Of a stretch of DNA of 64,000 nucleotides, positions 1 to 13,086 are shown piece after piece. The position numbers and the translations under genes are program-made. Origin of the DNA: Hyaloscypha bicolor E (taxonomy: Eukaryota > Ascomycota > Leotiomycetes > Helotiales > Hyaloscyphaceae); NCBI RefSeq assembly GCF_002865645.1, contig NW_020194589.1, positions 1 through 64,000 on the forward strand. The letters are read 5' to 3'. How positions within the stretch are numbered: the stretch's first letter is position 1; each line of letters begins with the position of its first letter. The notes beneath the pieces were generated by a model. That model worked only from the letters and a program-made list of their open reading frames with translations. It was not told where the DNA came from and did not search any database.

Positions 1-2560
1 CTATATTAATTAGTATTTGCCTTTAATTATTACTTAATTTCTGTCTTTATTATAGGATATTAAGGAGGCTTATTATAGTAAATTATATTATAAATCATAC
101 TAATATGCTTTAAATAAATAGCTTCTTCGAATTTCGTATTATTTATAATATTCTTAAATTAATCTTTAATAAGAGAGGAAAACTCTAGATAAGAAGCTTT
201 AATAACCTTATAGGAGACTTTATTTTCGTATATTCTATTCTTAATAGTAACTAGACTTATAAGAACTATAGTAAAAGGCCTATTAAGTAGCAAATTATTA
301 TTAAGCTATCTTTTAACTTATATATTATTCGAGAATTAATACTTTCCTATAATTCCAGACTTATAGATTATTTAGCTAAAGGTATTTATTTATCTAGTTA
401 AATAGATTATACTTAGAGTTTTTTCTTTTACTATTTTTAGTAAATACTTGTCTATTTCCTTAGTTACTTCCGGCTCAAATTTATTAGAAATAGAAAAGTA
501 ATTAATATTTTTAAAGAACTTCTTATTAAAAGTAATGGCCTTCTTGCGGTTTATAAGGAAAATATAGCTAATATTCTAATATTCTTTACTAAGATAGAAT
601 TTACTACTTAAAGCTTTAATAATAGCCAGATTTTTAGTATTACTTTTATACTAATTATAATTAATATTTCTAGGAATAAAGTATTAGGCTAGCTAAGAGT
701 AAATAACTAGGTAAATAGGATACTTACTTAATATCTTATAAAATCCGAGCTATATTAATAGATCTATTATTAAAAATTAAAAGGCTAAGATAAAGTAATT
801 ATTACTAAGATCTTTATATATTAATATATTATCTTTTTAGAAATAGAATTATAGTATTTCTATTTTTTTTATTAAGAGCTCTTAAATATTAAGCTTCTTA
901 ATTTATTTTAGGTAATTCTTTTTATAAATATAGCTATTAGTACTTAGATTAGTAATACTAGACTCAGGAATAGGAACTATAATATTAAATTAGAGCTATA
1001 GGTTAGGGCGGAATTAATTAGAAATATAGTATTTATATTTATATTTCTTAATTTCCTGGTTTTTAAAAAAGAAATCTCATATTTTCTTATTTACTTAAAT
1101 AATAGAAATATATTTCTTGCCTTTAATAACTTTATAGATCTTAGTAATTACTTTTAGAGTATTCTCGATCTCTTATATATTAATAAAGAAAGTATTAGTA
1201 AGTTACTAAGTATATATTATATAAGAAGCTTTAAGAAATCTATTATTAATCTTATAGTATTCTTATTTAAAAATAGGTCCTATAATATTACTATATATTT
1301 TCTTAAAAATATATTTATTTTACTAAGTAAATATTAATTTCTATTTAGCTAATATCTTATAAGTATACTAAATGCCTTTATTAAGTTCTCTAGACTTAAT
1401 ATTTCTGGTTTTCTATTTCTTAGTTCTAGGTATAATTAAGGAAATCTTTTTAGATAGTATTTTTCTTTTTAATATAGAGGATTTCTCTTTACTTTTTACT
1501 ATTTTACTAACTTTATATTTAGTCTAGTACTTAGATTTCTGCTATTTATTAGAAGTTTTAGGCTTAGCTTACTTTTTATTCTTGCTAGGTTCTTCTTATC
1601 TAGTTATACTAGTTTTACTAGCTTTACTAGTAATTTTCTTATTAGGCTTTACTAAATTAGCTCTATTTTTCTTAGCTAGATCCGGTTAAATTAAGGCTAA
1701 AATTATAATAGAGGCTTATTTTTTAGGCTTATCTCAGAAAGTAAGAAAAGGCTTATTATTATAAATTCCCTTAATTAGGATTCCGGAAGTATTAAAGATA
1801 TATTATTTAGCCTTAAGATTATTAGCTAATAGTAGCTTAAACTTTAATTCTTTATATTCCGAAATAGCTTTAGTATACTTAAATACTTTAGTAATATTTA
1901 ATTTAATAAATATACTAGTATTTTAATACTTCTTATTCTTAATATATTCTAAAGTAGCTTTATTAATTAACTAAATAGCTTTATATACTAAAGCTTTTAT
2001 CTTAAAAAGAAAATATAACTTCTTATAAATATTCTTATTAAGATTATTATAAATATTATTAATATATTAGCTAAAAGCTTTATTATATAATATAATTCTA
2101 TTTTGATTCTTAGTATTAAGACTATTTACTATAATCTTAATCTTATTAAGCTTTTCTTATTTGCCTTTAGAAATATCTTTAATAATATTCTCAAATTTCC
2201 TATTATTAGCTTAGTAGTTCTTTAGCTTTTCCTTAGTTAATCCTAGTTTAGTTCCGTCTCTAATAAAGGTTTTTTATTTTAAGAGCTTATTATATATATT
2301 ACTTAGCTTATCTAGAATATTTATATTAAATTTAGTAATTATAGTTATCTTTTCTAGTATTAGTAGATTTTCTATAATTACCTAAGCTTTTTTAATATTC
2401 TAAACTTTAATATTATTAATTTATAGGCTTTTAATAATATTATAACTTATAAGAACTAGCTATTATACTTTACTAACTTAAGGAATTTATTCTTTAGCTA
2501 TTTTATTATTCTTAATAAATTATAAAGGTATTATTAGTATAATAATTATAGGTTATAGAA
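1..2560 (-). pseudogene. Second minus-strand coding region at the 3' end of family A copy 1, function unknown
   Basis: After the purine-rich segment the minus-strand coding bias returns. From about 2560 down, a Lys/Asn/Ile-rich protein is readable, with pieces such as TKLGLTKEKL near 2.2 kb, and a Ser/Lys/Thr-rich basic stretch near 1.56-1.68 kb. I do not recognise it. It could be an accessory ORF of a large Gypsy element or the gag-like start of another element duplicated along with A. About 0.68 kb of it (1-680) recurs in inverse orientation at 13813-14510, immediately before an A LTR, so it does lie at the 3' end of A. Confidence 0.4.
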
Positions 2561-2599
2561 TTAAAGGTTTTTGAGATTATAAGAATTTCTTTTAAGTAT

Positions 2600-4370
2600 A
2601 TTTCAAAATAAAAAGTAAATTAGAATAGTTTTAATTTATATAAATACGTTATATATATTCGAGTTTTTCTTTCTTCCTAGTAAGAAAATAAAGCTAAAAT
2701 AGTAATATATATAATAGGGAAAATAGATACAATAATTAGGTATATTTAAGATAATATAATTATAAATTAAGAATAATTATAGAAAGTAAAATATAAAGTT
2801 AGGCTTCTATTATAGAAAAAAATATAAATATATATACTTAAGGAAATATAATTAAGGAAATAATTAAGGCAAGTTAAACTAAATAGTAATAATAGGGAAA
2901 TAAGAAAATAATATAATAGAAATATAAATATAGTAATAGTATTTAAAGTATTAGAATATAAAAGAAAATAATAAAAATTTTATAATATAGGTATATCCCG
3001 ATTTCTTATTTATTTAAAAATATTTTTATTAACTCAAAAAAATAGTATAAAAGAAGGGAAATAATATAGGAAATATATAAAAAATAAGATATATAAATAT
3101 ACTAAAGATATTAGAGAAAATATAAAGTAAGTATTAATAGAAAAGAAATTAGAATAATAGAATTAAGAAATAACTTAGAATAAAATATTACTTTTTCTAA
3201 AACTAATTCATATCTTTTCCGAAAGCTAATTATATTTATTTAGTACTTATTAGAGTTAACTTTAAATAATATAAAACTATTTAGTTATTTGGGACTTTAA
3301 AATAATATTTATATTAATAAAGGTAATACTAAAAATATTAAAGTATATAGAAAAGAGAACTATAAAATAATATAAATAGGATTTATAATATTATTATTGA
3401 GTTTGAAATAGTTAATATTAAAGTTAATATAGAATATAGAAAGATTAGGTATTCCGAATTAGTATTAAGGATATGGGAATTATTTAGATAATATTTAATA
3501 ATAAGAAATAGATTAATAGTAAGAATTAGTAAATTATACTAGCTTTTTAAAAAAGTAATTAGTTTCTGGTAATAAAATAATATCTTAATTAGGGAATAGG
3601 TTCTATATAAGAGAAGTTCTTTTTATATAGAAATAAGAATATATAATATATTAATTAAGCCTTATTATGAGTTTTAAGAGTAGTTATAGTTATATTAAAA
3701 AGGAAATAGGTTTTCTAATATAAAATAGGCTTTAAATAAGCAAATCTAGTTTATTTAATATCTAATAGATTCCTAGAATCATATATTATTAAGTATTTTC
3801 GGAAATAACTATTAGATTTAATAAGGTTTCTCTTTTCTTTTATAGGGCTTCTAGTTTAGCTATTTCGTTTATATATAACTCCTAATTAGGAAGTTTATTT
3901 AGGTATTATAAGGAAACTTATAATAATAGTTTAAGTTAAAGTCGAGATCTATAGATATTATAGTCGAGCTTTAGACTAGTATAAGCTATAAGAATAGCTA
4001 GTTAAAAAGGCAAGTAAAGTCTTTAAAAGATTTCTAGTTTAGTAAGATATATATAAAAAACTTTCTTTTTTCTTTTTTTCTTTCCCTAATTCCAAATATA
4101 ATTACTATTTATTATTATAGTTTAGAGTTAAGAGTTTATAAGATAATTTCTTAATTTTTTATTTATTTTTATACTAAAAGAAATCCTTTATATTTAATTC
4201 CTAAGATCTAGTAATAGAATTTCATATATTAAAAATACTATTTACTAGTAGTAATTAGATAATAGTAAGAAATAAGTAATAGTAAAGCTTATCTAATTTC
4301 TAGAATAATAGTCTAATAATAATATTTTTTAAAGGTTATAAATATTAATTAGAAAGAAAAAATAAAAGAT
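2600..4370. other. Purine-rich segment downstream of integrase in family A copy 1
   Basis: The strand bias flips here: the plus strand is A/G-rich while the flanking parts of A are T/C-rich. The segment is repeated in copy 2 at about 50.4-52.15 kb, so it belongs to the element. The change suggests either a non-coding 3' region or an accessory reading frame on the opposite strand. A weak plus-strand frame is visible near 3.4-3.6 kb, but RIP stops prevent a decision. Part of it (about 2.0-3.2 kb) also forms the inverted arm at 48395-49634. Confidence 0.4.
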
Positions 4371-5329
4371 ATATAAAGAATTAAATATAATAAGCTTTAT
4401 TCTAGATTAAGAAAAGCTTTTATTATTAGATACTTTCTCCTAATTCTTTATAAAGGAAATATATTTTACTTTTTCTAATTCTAGTAATTCTGGAATATAT
4501 ATAATAATACTAGTAGCTTTCTTAATCTCCTAAGTACTATTTTGCTTATAGTATTTATAACTACTTCCTTTTCTAGTTCTATATTTATTTTAAAATATTT
4601 ATTTATAAGTATATACTTATTATTAACTTTATTTTTAGGGAAATACCAGAATCTATTTCTTTTAATAAACTACTTGAGTTAATTTCTAGTATATATCCTT
4701 TAAAATATAGTACTATTAAGTTTTTCTAGTATATAGTATTCTTTTAGTTAATTTATATATCTTACTTTATATAGGCCAAGCTAGTAATATAATAGCTTTA
4801 TATTTCTTAACTTGCCTTAATTTATTAATTTAATATTATATATAAGAACTAGATTCTTTTTGGAAATAAGCTTTAAATAAATCTAGTAAATAATATTAAA
4901 TTATTTCTTTTTCTCTTGGTATTATTTATTCTTCTTTATTCTAGCTTCTTTAATATTTTTATTTCTTATTTATACTTACTTTATTTATATTTCCAGAAGT
5001 GCTTTTTTATTATAAACTTTATTCTATTTAAGTATTCTCTAGATTAGAAAGCATATTTCTATAAATTATATTACTTTCCTATTATAAACTATATAAAAGA
5101 AAGTAAATCCAGTTAGTTTATATATAGTAACTCGGTTAGTAAATAAAATATATAATAATAAATCTACCTAAGGCTTCTTTTTACCTATTAGAAGTACTAT
5201 AAGTATTTAAATAATTAGTTAATATCCTTTTTTAATTATACTATTTCCTTTAAAATTATAGGCTAAAATAATAATTCTATTAATTCCTAGCTTATTAAGT
5301 TCCTGAATTACTACTTCTTTAAATTCCGA

Positions 5330-5700
5330 TTTATTATTTATTTTAAGCTAGCTAAATAAATTATACCTATAAATAATTTCTTTCTAAATAAACTTAGTAA
5401 TCTTCTTATTAGTTAGGTTCTTTAAAGATCTAGCTTTAACTTATTCTAAGAAGTCATTTCTAGTAATAATTAATAAGTTATATCCTTTATAGTCTAGTAG
5501 TTTAATTATATTAATCTTAAAGTAATAGAAAAGAAATATAGCTTTTATTAGATATAGAGCTTCTTTTTATCTTTTTTTATTCTTATACTAATAGATTTTA
5601 TAAGTATTAATATACTTTTATATATAGTTATAGTAATCTTTCTAGTAATAGTAGCTAGCTATTAAGTAAAAAGTACTTTTTTTTCTAGTATATCTAATCT
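5330..5700 (-). pseudogene. Integrase fragment of family A copy 1
   Basis: On the minus strand this stretch reads as an integrase core: FKINIIKLLDYKGYNLLIIT followed by RNDFLE, then a segment ending in LKINN. This fits the pattern 'H-F-K-[IV]-D ... D-x-F-S-x-W ... D-N-G' of Gypsy integrases with Asp changed to Asn. It lies about 1.7 kb downstream of the RT box on the coding strand, the Ty3/Gypsy order (Copia has integrase first). An upstream Tyr-rich, Lys-rich segment near 5.6 kb is likely the ruined zinc-binding domain. Copy 2 has the same stretch at about 53.2-53.5 kb. Confidence 0.7.
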
Positions 5701-6000
5701 TATTATATAGCTCTTTAATAATAATTTCTCTTTATTCTTAATTATTAATAATAAATTAAGATAAATATACTTTGGATATAATTCTTTATAATAATTAATC
5801 TCTTATATTATAATTTAAAGCTTCCTTACTTAACTTTCGAAACTCGGCCCTAGATATTTTTTCTAGTTTAGAGAATATTATAAGATATTATATAATATTC
5901 TAGTATTATTCGAAATAGCTATTATCTAAGAAATCTAGTAAAATAGTCGAATTATTAAGTAAAATATAAGAGTTAGTATTATTATTTATTATTTTACTAG

Positions 6001-6043
6001 AAATTATATATAAAAGGCTATAGCCTTTACTATATAACTTCCG
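6001..6043. promoter_or_regulatory. GTCACGTG/AAAGGC palindrome inside family A pol, copy 1
   Basis: The site is an inverted repeat with arms AATTATATATAAAAGGC and GCCTTTACTATATAACTT, a RIP-worn version of the palindrome better kept at 12483 and 31402. It lies between the RT and integrase fragments, where a regulatory site is not expected. It is conserved at 53779-53819 in copy 2. Confidence 0.6.
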
Positions 6044-7129
6044 GATTTTATTATTTTTTAATATTACTAATTTATTTCCAGATATAATAAGGCTTTAATT
6101 ATTAATTTCTAGTAACTAGATATTATTATTTAAATATCTAGTAAAGGTCTTAGAAATCGGATTCCTTAAAATAATATTATATAACTAAACCGGAACTACT
6201 TCCTTTATCTGAATTTTCTGCCTAATAAGTACTATTCTAATAATATTAAGCTTTATTACTAACTATTTATTAATATCCTTATTATCTTTAATATTACCTT
6301 TTTATTATAAGTATCTTAATAATTTATTAATAGTAATATACTTAGTTCCTTTAATATACTTGACTTTAAAATTAAATAGTTAAATTTATACTAGCTAATA
6401 AATAACTAAAGCCCTAGAAAGATCCATAATTACTTTACTTAGCTATATAATAAGTATATTAGTATCTAGTTTAAAAATAAAATAAACTTTATATAGCCAG
6501 AATTATACTTTCTATAAATACTTTACTAGCTCTTAGTATTCTTTCTTAGTAATATTATATTTCTATTTAGTATTATTTCAGATTTTAAACTTATATTATA
6601 TAACTTTCTTTTTCCCTTTATTATTATATTAATTAAAAGTTTTATTCTATTTATCTAGGCTAGTATTTATTACTAATATAATTATTTCCTAATTCTCTAA
6701 TAAATTATAATATAACTTATAAAATATTAGAGTAATAATAAGCTTTTCCTAAAGAATTTATATAGCTTGCTTTTATTTATTATTCCAGTTTTATATTATA
6801 TTCTTTCTTATTAAATAGTAAATAGATTTAGTAATAATTATAAAGCCTTTAATTTAAATATAATAATAAATAATAATTCTAATAAATGCCTTATCTTTAG
6901 TTATATTATTATAATATTTCTATCTTAAGATCTTAGTAATTCCTAAGCTTAAAGGGCTTCTTCTAAATATTCTATAGATAAAGCTAATAATAACTATACT
7001 ATTATAATAGAACTATAATTTTTCTCTAATACTAGCTCTGGCTTATTTAACTTTATCTAGAGTTATATTTAGGGTTTAAAAATATTTAAATATAAAATAC
7101 CGAATTTCAGGTAAAATAAGCTACCTATT

Positions 7130-7400
7130 ATAATTTATATAAGATCTCTTAACTCTAATATTATTAATAAATAGTATAGCGATTTTAGGAAATAGATTCT
7201 CTAGAATAGTTATAATAACTTATATAAACTATATAACGGAATTAGTAGCTCCCTAAAATAGTATAATTATTCTTAATAGTTCTAGAAATATTATAAATAT
7301 AGTTAAATCTTTATTATAAATATCTAGTATAAGTTAATTATATCCGGAAAAGAAATTAATTAGAAAAATATAAGTATATTTAGTAAATTTCTTTGAGATC
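7130..7400 (-). pseudogene. Reverse transcriptase fragment of family A copy 1
   Basis: The minus strand reads LFINNIRVKR at about 7146-7175, which is what RIP (GAT to AAT, GGN to AGN) makes of the F-[VL]-D-D-[IV]-G-V-K-G catalytic box found in a group of fungal Gypsy polyproteins. Just upstream, a stretch resembling GATNSV, preceded by LDIYNKDLT, matches the usual RT context before the catalytic box. In-frame stops replace Gln and Arg codons. Both catalytic Asp codons now read Asn, so the enzyme is dead. The same box occurs in copy 2 at about 54919-54960. Confidence 0.75.
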
Positions 7401-8759
7401 TTATTAGTAAATAAAAATAGATTAGTATTTATAAGATTATTAAATTTATTTTTATAATAATCTTAATTAGTTTATAAGTCCTAGTAATCTTCTTTATAAC
7501 CAAGAATTATAGATTTTAATAAGATCTATTATATTTTTTAAGAACTTTATAATCTAGGTATTCTAATAGTATTTTTACTATTACTAGTACTAGAGCTTTG
7601 AAATATAGGAAATTTTTCTCTTACTAGGCTTTATACTTAATAGTCTTAATTAGAATAGATAAGCTAATATTTTTATAAACTTTTCCTATTTCTTTCTAAT
7701 TAAATATAATTATACTTTCTTAATTAATTATTAATTCTTGAAATATAGCTAGTTCCTTTTTCTAGAGCCAGTTACTAATATCTAATTATTTAAGATATTC
7801 CGGAATAAGTTATAAACCTCTTAAAATAGCTAATATTTTTAATAAAAGATAATTCTTATATTTCCTAGTATATTTCTATAAGTATTCTCTAGCTTTAAAT
7901 CTCTTAAACTAGTTCAAATATTTACTAGGGCCTTCTCTAGTTCTATTATTAGTATTTACTAGTTAAACCTTCTTATTCTTTATTTTATATACTCCTATAA
8001 CTAGAAATAAACTATAGTTATTATCTTTTTTTTAAGAGCTATAGCTATTTTCTCTAGTATTTTTTTTTATCTAATCTCTGGAATTTATAACCTTTTTACT
8101 TAGCTTCTTTCTAATTAGATATAAAAAGCGCCTTTTTATCTAGTATTTTAATATATCTTTCTTAAGCTTTTATATATTCCAGAATTCTTTCTAGTCTTAA
8201 GTTTAATATTTCTTAGCTTCGGGAATATATTTCTTTATTATTAGAAAATATTATTTTATTTTTTCTTTAGAAATATCTTTACTTAATATTCTTTTTACTT
8301 CTTTTTTTATTAATTCCGGAACTATTCTTAATAATACTCTAATTAGAGCCTTTTCTACTTTAGTTTCTCTAAAAATATTATTAATTTCCTAAACTTCTAA
8401 ACCTAAAATAAAAGAATTTATAGGGAATTCCGGTATCTTTTTATTTCCCCTAATATTACTACTAGTTATAATACCAGGCTTTATTTTTCCTTTTTACTTT
8501 TAGTTTTTTATTCTATATTACTTAATTTCTTAATTCTAGGAGCTTAATATTCTTAAACTATTACTTTTTTCTATTTCCCGGTATTTTTTAAAAATAGAAT
8601 AATTATAATAATATAGGTATTCTAGTTATTTTTAGGGTTAGTAAATCTTTTATTCTATAAATTATTATTCCTATATATAATATTTATTTTTATTTTTATT
8701 AAGAATAATTAACTAAGCAGGATTTTTAGAGCCTTTTTAACTAGAAAAAATATATTTTC

Positions 8760-11700
8760 ATATCTTACTTTATTTATAATCTTAGTTCTAAGCTTTCCTA
8801 TTTCTATAAATCCAAATTTTGCCCTAGTAATAGTAAATATCTAATAATCTATAGTATTATATACTACTTTACTAATATTTCTAAAAATCTTTTTAGAAAA
8901 AATATTAACTTTAGTTCTAGTATTAATTATTTCTTTATATTTAATACTTCTTTAAGGTCCTTAAAATACAAATTAAAGGCATAAAGCTCGTATAATATAT
9001 TTATAAGCTAGTAATATCCGAATATTAATACTATTATTTTTAAATTAAATAATTCTATTAGTATTAGATACCTGAGCTAGTATTTCTAATTTCTTAAATA
9101 TTTTATTTATTATATAAGCTATAGCTACTAGTTCTATAGATCTTCTAGTATATCTAATTATATTTAATATAATAGTATTTCCTATTTATAAGATAGTAAA
9201 ATAAGAAGTATTATTCTTAATTTATTAGTTCTAAAATATAATAGCTAGATCTAGTATTTTTAAGATATTAATAAATATTCTTATTTCTTTCTAAGTCTTT
9301 AGAAATAAAATAGTTACTTTCTTTAATAGTTTTATTAGAATATTATTAACTTTAGGAATTTTATACTTATTATAATTAAGAGTATATTAGGTCCCTAATT
9401 TGTTTTATTTATTTCCGGAAGTATTAATATTTATATTCTTAGCTAGGCTATTTCCTTATTTATTATTTCTTAGAATAGTATTCTTCTGGCCTCTTATATA
9501 AGATAGCTTCTTTTCTATTCTAGCTTATTTTTAGAAAATCTTTTTAGCTATTTCTATTTCTTTTTTCTTTTTTCTTAATAAGAAACTCGTTATAATATTA
9601 ATAGAAATACTATTTATAGCTAAATCTTAATATTATTTATTAATTTCGGAATCTAAAGTATTAGTAATTCTAATATAATTTCCTCTAAGGCAAAGTAGCT
9701 ATTTAGATTTCCTAGATATAACTTACTTGCTTTTATATATAGATCCCGGTTAGCTAGTTCTCTTTTCTTTTTCTTGCCTAATAAACTAGGTATTTCTTAT
9801 TAATTTCTAGATATTTTTAGATTAAGTATTTAAGTTATAGTCAAATTCTTCTCCTTAGATTTAGGAAATAATTTAGTTAAATTACTAGTACTTACTAATA
9901 AGAAAAAAGGAAATGCTTTCTTATTTAGTCTTAAATAGCTCTTTATATTATCTTTTATTAAATTAGTAAATATATTTATAATTTATAAGTTCTTTTATTA
10001 GTAAGTAATAGAACTAAGAGATATAAATATATTCTAGATTAATATTATTATTCTTATTCCTATTATAGTACTTATAATAAATTTGTTTTTTCGGTTCTAG
10101 GTCTATATTATAGGCCGCATTAACTTAAGTAACATTTTCTGACTATACTTGAGACTAATTTCTTCTAGAATATAGTTATCTAGATCCTTTACCTATTTTA
10201 GCTCGACTACTATAATTATTATAGCATTTTCTATAACCTTTACTATAACTTCTAGTATATTTTCTCTAAAGACTCGAATTATACTTACTAGGCTATTAAT
10301 ACTATTATACTTACTATAATTAGCTAGATTATATAAGCAGGCTATAAATATCTTCCCGAATTATAATAGCGGCTATATTAAGTTATTTCTATAAGTTCTC
10401 TTGAGTTATAGTAATAATAAATACTTTTTCTAGACTTCTTATTAGCTAATTAATATTATTTCTCTTGGGTTTACTACTTTTAGTAAGTTTTATATAATTA
10501 GCTATAGGCTAGATTCTTCTCTTACTTATATTTATAATAGCTTTAGAAAGTATAATAGAAGAAACTAGTAAGAAATAATTATTTTCTAATTTGGGAATTA
10601 TATTATAAACTACTATATCTAAGTATTCTTATCTAAATCTAGATATATCTGAATTATTAGTAATATTAAAATAATATTTCTTCTTTTTATATTAATAGAA
10701 TATTATTACTTTCTTATATATTTTATTATATTTATAAGTAGAAATATCTATAGGCTTAAAGTTTATATTCTTAAAAATATAATTTCTTACTAGAATAAAT
10801 AATTCCCTTATAAATTCTCGATACTAAGTAATTTTATTTATCTTTTTCCTTTTTAGTAATTTCTTTAATACTTTATTAAATATATTAATATAAGACTTAA
10901 ATAAGATTTCTTTATTCTGGGCTTATATAATAATTTAATTAAGAAAGTTATAGCTAATTTTAAGTATTTCCTAGTTATATTCTCGGAATTTCTTTAGTAA
11001 AGTCTTAAAGAACTTAATCTCCTAGTAATTTTCTGAATTATTAGTATAGTATTCCGGTATAGCCTTAATCTAATTCTTATAAATAGAAGAAATATAATAA
11101 ATAATTCTTTTTCTTTTAGTATTATTAGAAATATAATAATTCTTATATATATTCATATATTATTTCAAGAATATAAAAATATTATTTCCCTAAAACCATA
11201 GTACTCTAGAAGTTCCTATAAGTAGTAAGTTTAAACCTAATACTAGTATATACTTATTCTTAGCTATATTAATCTTAATAATTTCTTCTATAATTAATTA
11301 TAGAGTTTCTATACCTGAGACTTCTACTAATAAGATTCCTAAAAAACTAACTTCTTATTTAAATATATCTTTTAGTTTAGAAACCGGAATTAGAGAGAAA
11401 CCGGTTAATAATAATAGATATAGTCGAGGTTTAAGTTTTAATATTAGTAGTAATAAGATAATAGCTTTTCTAGTCTTATTTCTATTACTTATACTTTCTT
11501 TCTTATTTCTTTGGCTTAATACCTATAGTATTTTCCCTTAATTTCACTAAACTAGGTATACTTATTAATACTATTAAAGGTAATAATAAAAATAATAAAT
11601 ATAATTTTACTAATTTTTCTGACTTTTCTAAATTCTCTTTTCTTTTTTTATTTAGTATCTATTTCTTTCTCTAGAAGCTTTTCTAATTTATCTATATAAT

Positions 11701-12200
11701 TTCTTATTTCTGATTTCTTTTTAATTCTTATTTCTAATTCTAGTTTACTATTCTATTTAAATTTAAGGATATTTCCTCTTTTAGGTATCTTTTTTGGACT
11801 TAGGAATAAGCTTTACTATTAAGATTAAAGCTATTTTAATTCTAGCTTTTACTATAATTAAAAATAATATATAAATTAATAATATAATTTTATTTTCGAG
11901 TACTAAAGTCTGGTTTTAACTAAGGTCTAATTCATATTATCTTAGTATAATATTTCTTATTTTATTTCCTCTATTTCTTTTCCTTCTATAATTAGCCTTT
12001 ATTTCTACTATTTCTATATACTATATTAGTAATTATATCTTATGGCTAACCTGTATTTAAGTTACTAGGTATATTAGAAATTAATATAAGATACTAAGAT
12101 TAATACTCGTATATCTTTAATATTTTGGCCTTAGGCTTAAGGTATTATAATAGCTCTTTTCTCTCCTAATTTACTAAGCTAATAATCTGTCTTATAAATA
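8760..12200 (-). pseudogene. Probable gag-protease region of family A copy 1 (RIPed)
   Basis: This is the 5' coding part of element A, lying between the 5' LTR and the reverse transcriptase. The plus strand is rich in CTT, TTC and TTT, as expected for a Lys/Glu-rich protein encoded on the minus strand. Stretches near 8.8-9.6 kb translate into long runs interrupted only by codons that RIP creates from CAA, CAG, CGA and TGG. By position between LTR and RT it should encode Gag and the aspartic protease. I could not find a convincing zinc knuckle or a clear DTG motif, so the assignment rests mainly on order. The homologous region of copy 2 is about 56.5-59.9 kb; copy 2 lacks about 115 bp that copy 1 has near 10.64-10.76 kb. 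Confidence 0.4.
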
Positions 12201-12274
12201 TTTCTCAGAACTTTATAAGAGTATTACCTTAATTACGAAGTTTTTATTCTCCCTGTATTACTTACTATAAAATA

Positions 12275-12578
12275 TATAAGAGGAAAACTATAATAAGACA
12301 AAAACTTATATAAAGTATATTAGAGTATAAAACGTAACTTAATAATAAAATAATAAATTAAAAGTATAAATAGTAAAGTATAAATAGTATATAGTATATA
12401 AAAGCTCAAATTAATTAAATACTCATAAAGAATTCTTCTCTAAGTCTATAGAAAAACTAGCTTTCTTATATGATTTTCGCAAGTCACGTGCAAAAGGCTA
12501 TGGCCTTTATTATATAATCTAAATCTTAAAACCGCTAAAATAACATGATTTTCGACGAGTATGGCCTGCCATACTATA
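12275..12578 (-). repeat. 5' LTR of family A copy 1
   Basis: The 304-bp LTR is shared with 12783-13086, 14745-15035, 46648-46950 and 59935-60237. Read on the minus strand it starts TATAGTATGGCAGGCC (TGTGG in the least mutated copy) and ends CTCTTATA, which fits TG...CA termini after RIP. It carries a TATA-rich stretch and the GTCACGTG/AAAGGC palindrome. The bases just outside the 5' end are CTAT on the plus strand, the same as the target-site duplication of copy 2. Confidence 0.85.
12483..12520. promoter_or_regulatory. CACGTG-bearing palindrome in family A LTR (copy 1)
   Basis: The left arm GTCACGTGCAAAAGGC is intact. The right arm starts GCCTTT and is RIP-altered (ATTATATAATCT). CACGTG is the E-box core bound by fungal bHLH proteins of the Cbf1/USF type. 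A promoter role is inferred from its place in an LTR. Confidence 0.6.
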
Positions 12579-12782
12579 CTATTTAGCCTTAGTTAAAGAA
12601 AGCCTAGCTAGAAATAAATATATTTTCTAAATTCTTCTTTCTATTATAGTATATCTATTAAGCTTATAAAAAAAAGCTATTATAATTAAAATTAAGAAAA
12701 AAGAGAAAAAGAAATTTATAAGATAAGTAAAGCTTATAGAATTATTTTATTATAGTAATTAGGTACTAGCTTTATATAGTAG
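12579..12782. other. AT-rich spacer between A copy 1 and an A solo LTR
   Basis: No coding signal is seen. It ends in TTAGGTACTAGCTTTATATAGTAG. The motif GGTACTAGCT returns at about 13093, 13271 and 13295, so this is part of a locally repeated unit that was split by the solo LTR. Confidence 0.5.
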
Positions 12783-13086
12783 TGTGGTATAATAGGCCGT
12801 ATTTATCGAAAATCATATTATTTTGGCGGTTTTGAGGTTTAGGTTATATGATAAAGACTATAGCCTTTTATATGTAACTTGCGGAAATTACATAAGAAAG
12901 CTGGTTTTTCTATAGACTTAGAGAAGAATTCTTTATAAGTATTTAATTAATTTGAGCTTTTGCATACTATATACTATTTATACTTTACTATTTATGCTTT
13001 TAATTTATTATTTTGCTATTAAGTCACGTTTTATACTCTAGTATACTTTATGTGGGTTTTTGTCTTATTATAGTTTCCCTCTTATA
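12783..13086 (+). repeat. Solo LTR of family A
   Basis: The 304-bp LTR is in plus orientation, starting TGTGGTATAATAGGCC and ending CCCTCTTATA. It is flanked by GTAG at 12779-12782 and 13087-13090. Joining the flanks gives a sequence matching the uninterrupted stretch at about 13269-13303, a natural empty site. It is one of the better preserved A LTRs, with a recognisable TG start. A less likely alternative is that it is the 5' LTR of the fragment ending at 15035. Confidence 0.75.
12841..12880. promoter_or_regulatory. Palindrome in the family A solo LTR
   Basis: Its arms are AGGTTATATGATAAAGAC and GCCTTTTATATGTAACTT, the same palindrome as at 12483 seen from the other orientation and with both arms partly RIPed. 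Confidence 0.55.

Larger units (their letters stand above)
1..12578 (-). mobile_element. Family A Ty3/Gypsy retrotransposon, copy 1 (3' end outside window), RIP-inactivated
   Basis: This is a long LTR retrotransposon read on the minus strand from its 5' LTR at 12275-12578 towards position 1. It aligns over about 10 kb with the second copy: 12275 matches 59935, 7155 matches about 54925, 5460 matches about 53225 and 2160 matches about 49976. Reverse transcriptase (near 7.15-7.4 kb) and integrase (near 5.45-5.7 kb) can be read through RIP stops in the Gypsy order RT then integrase. Position 1 corresponds to about 14510 in the A fragment at 13813-15035, so only about 0.25 kb of internal sequence and the 3' LTR lie outside. 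Inferred full length is about 13 kb, large for a fungal Gypsy element. In-frame TAA and TAG codons are everywhere, so no protein is expected. Confidence 0.85.

Noticed and set aside
12275..13086. A single foldback element with 304-bp inverted repeats
   Set aside because: The two halves are LTRs of family A in opposite orientation; the right one has its own GTAG duplication and an empty site, so they are separate insertions.
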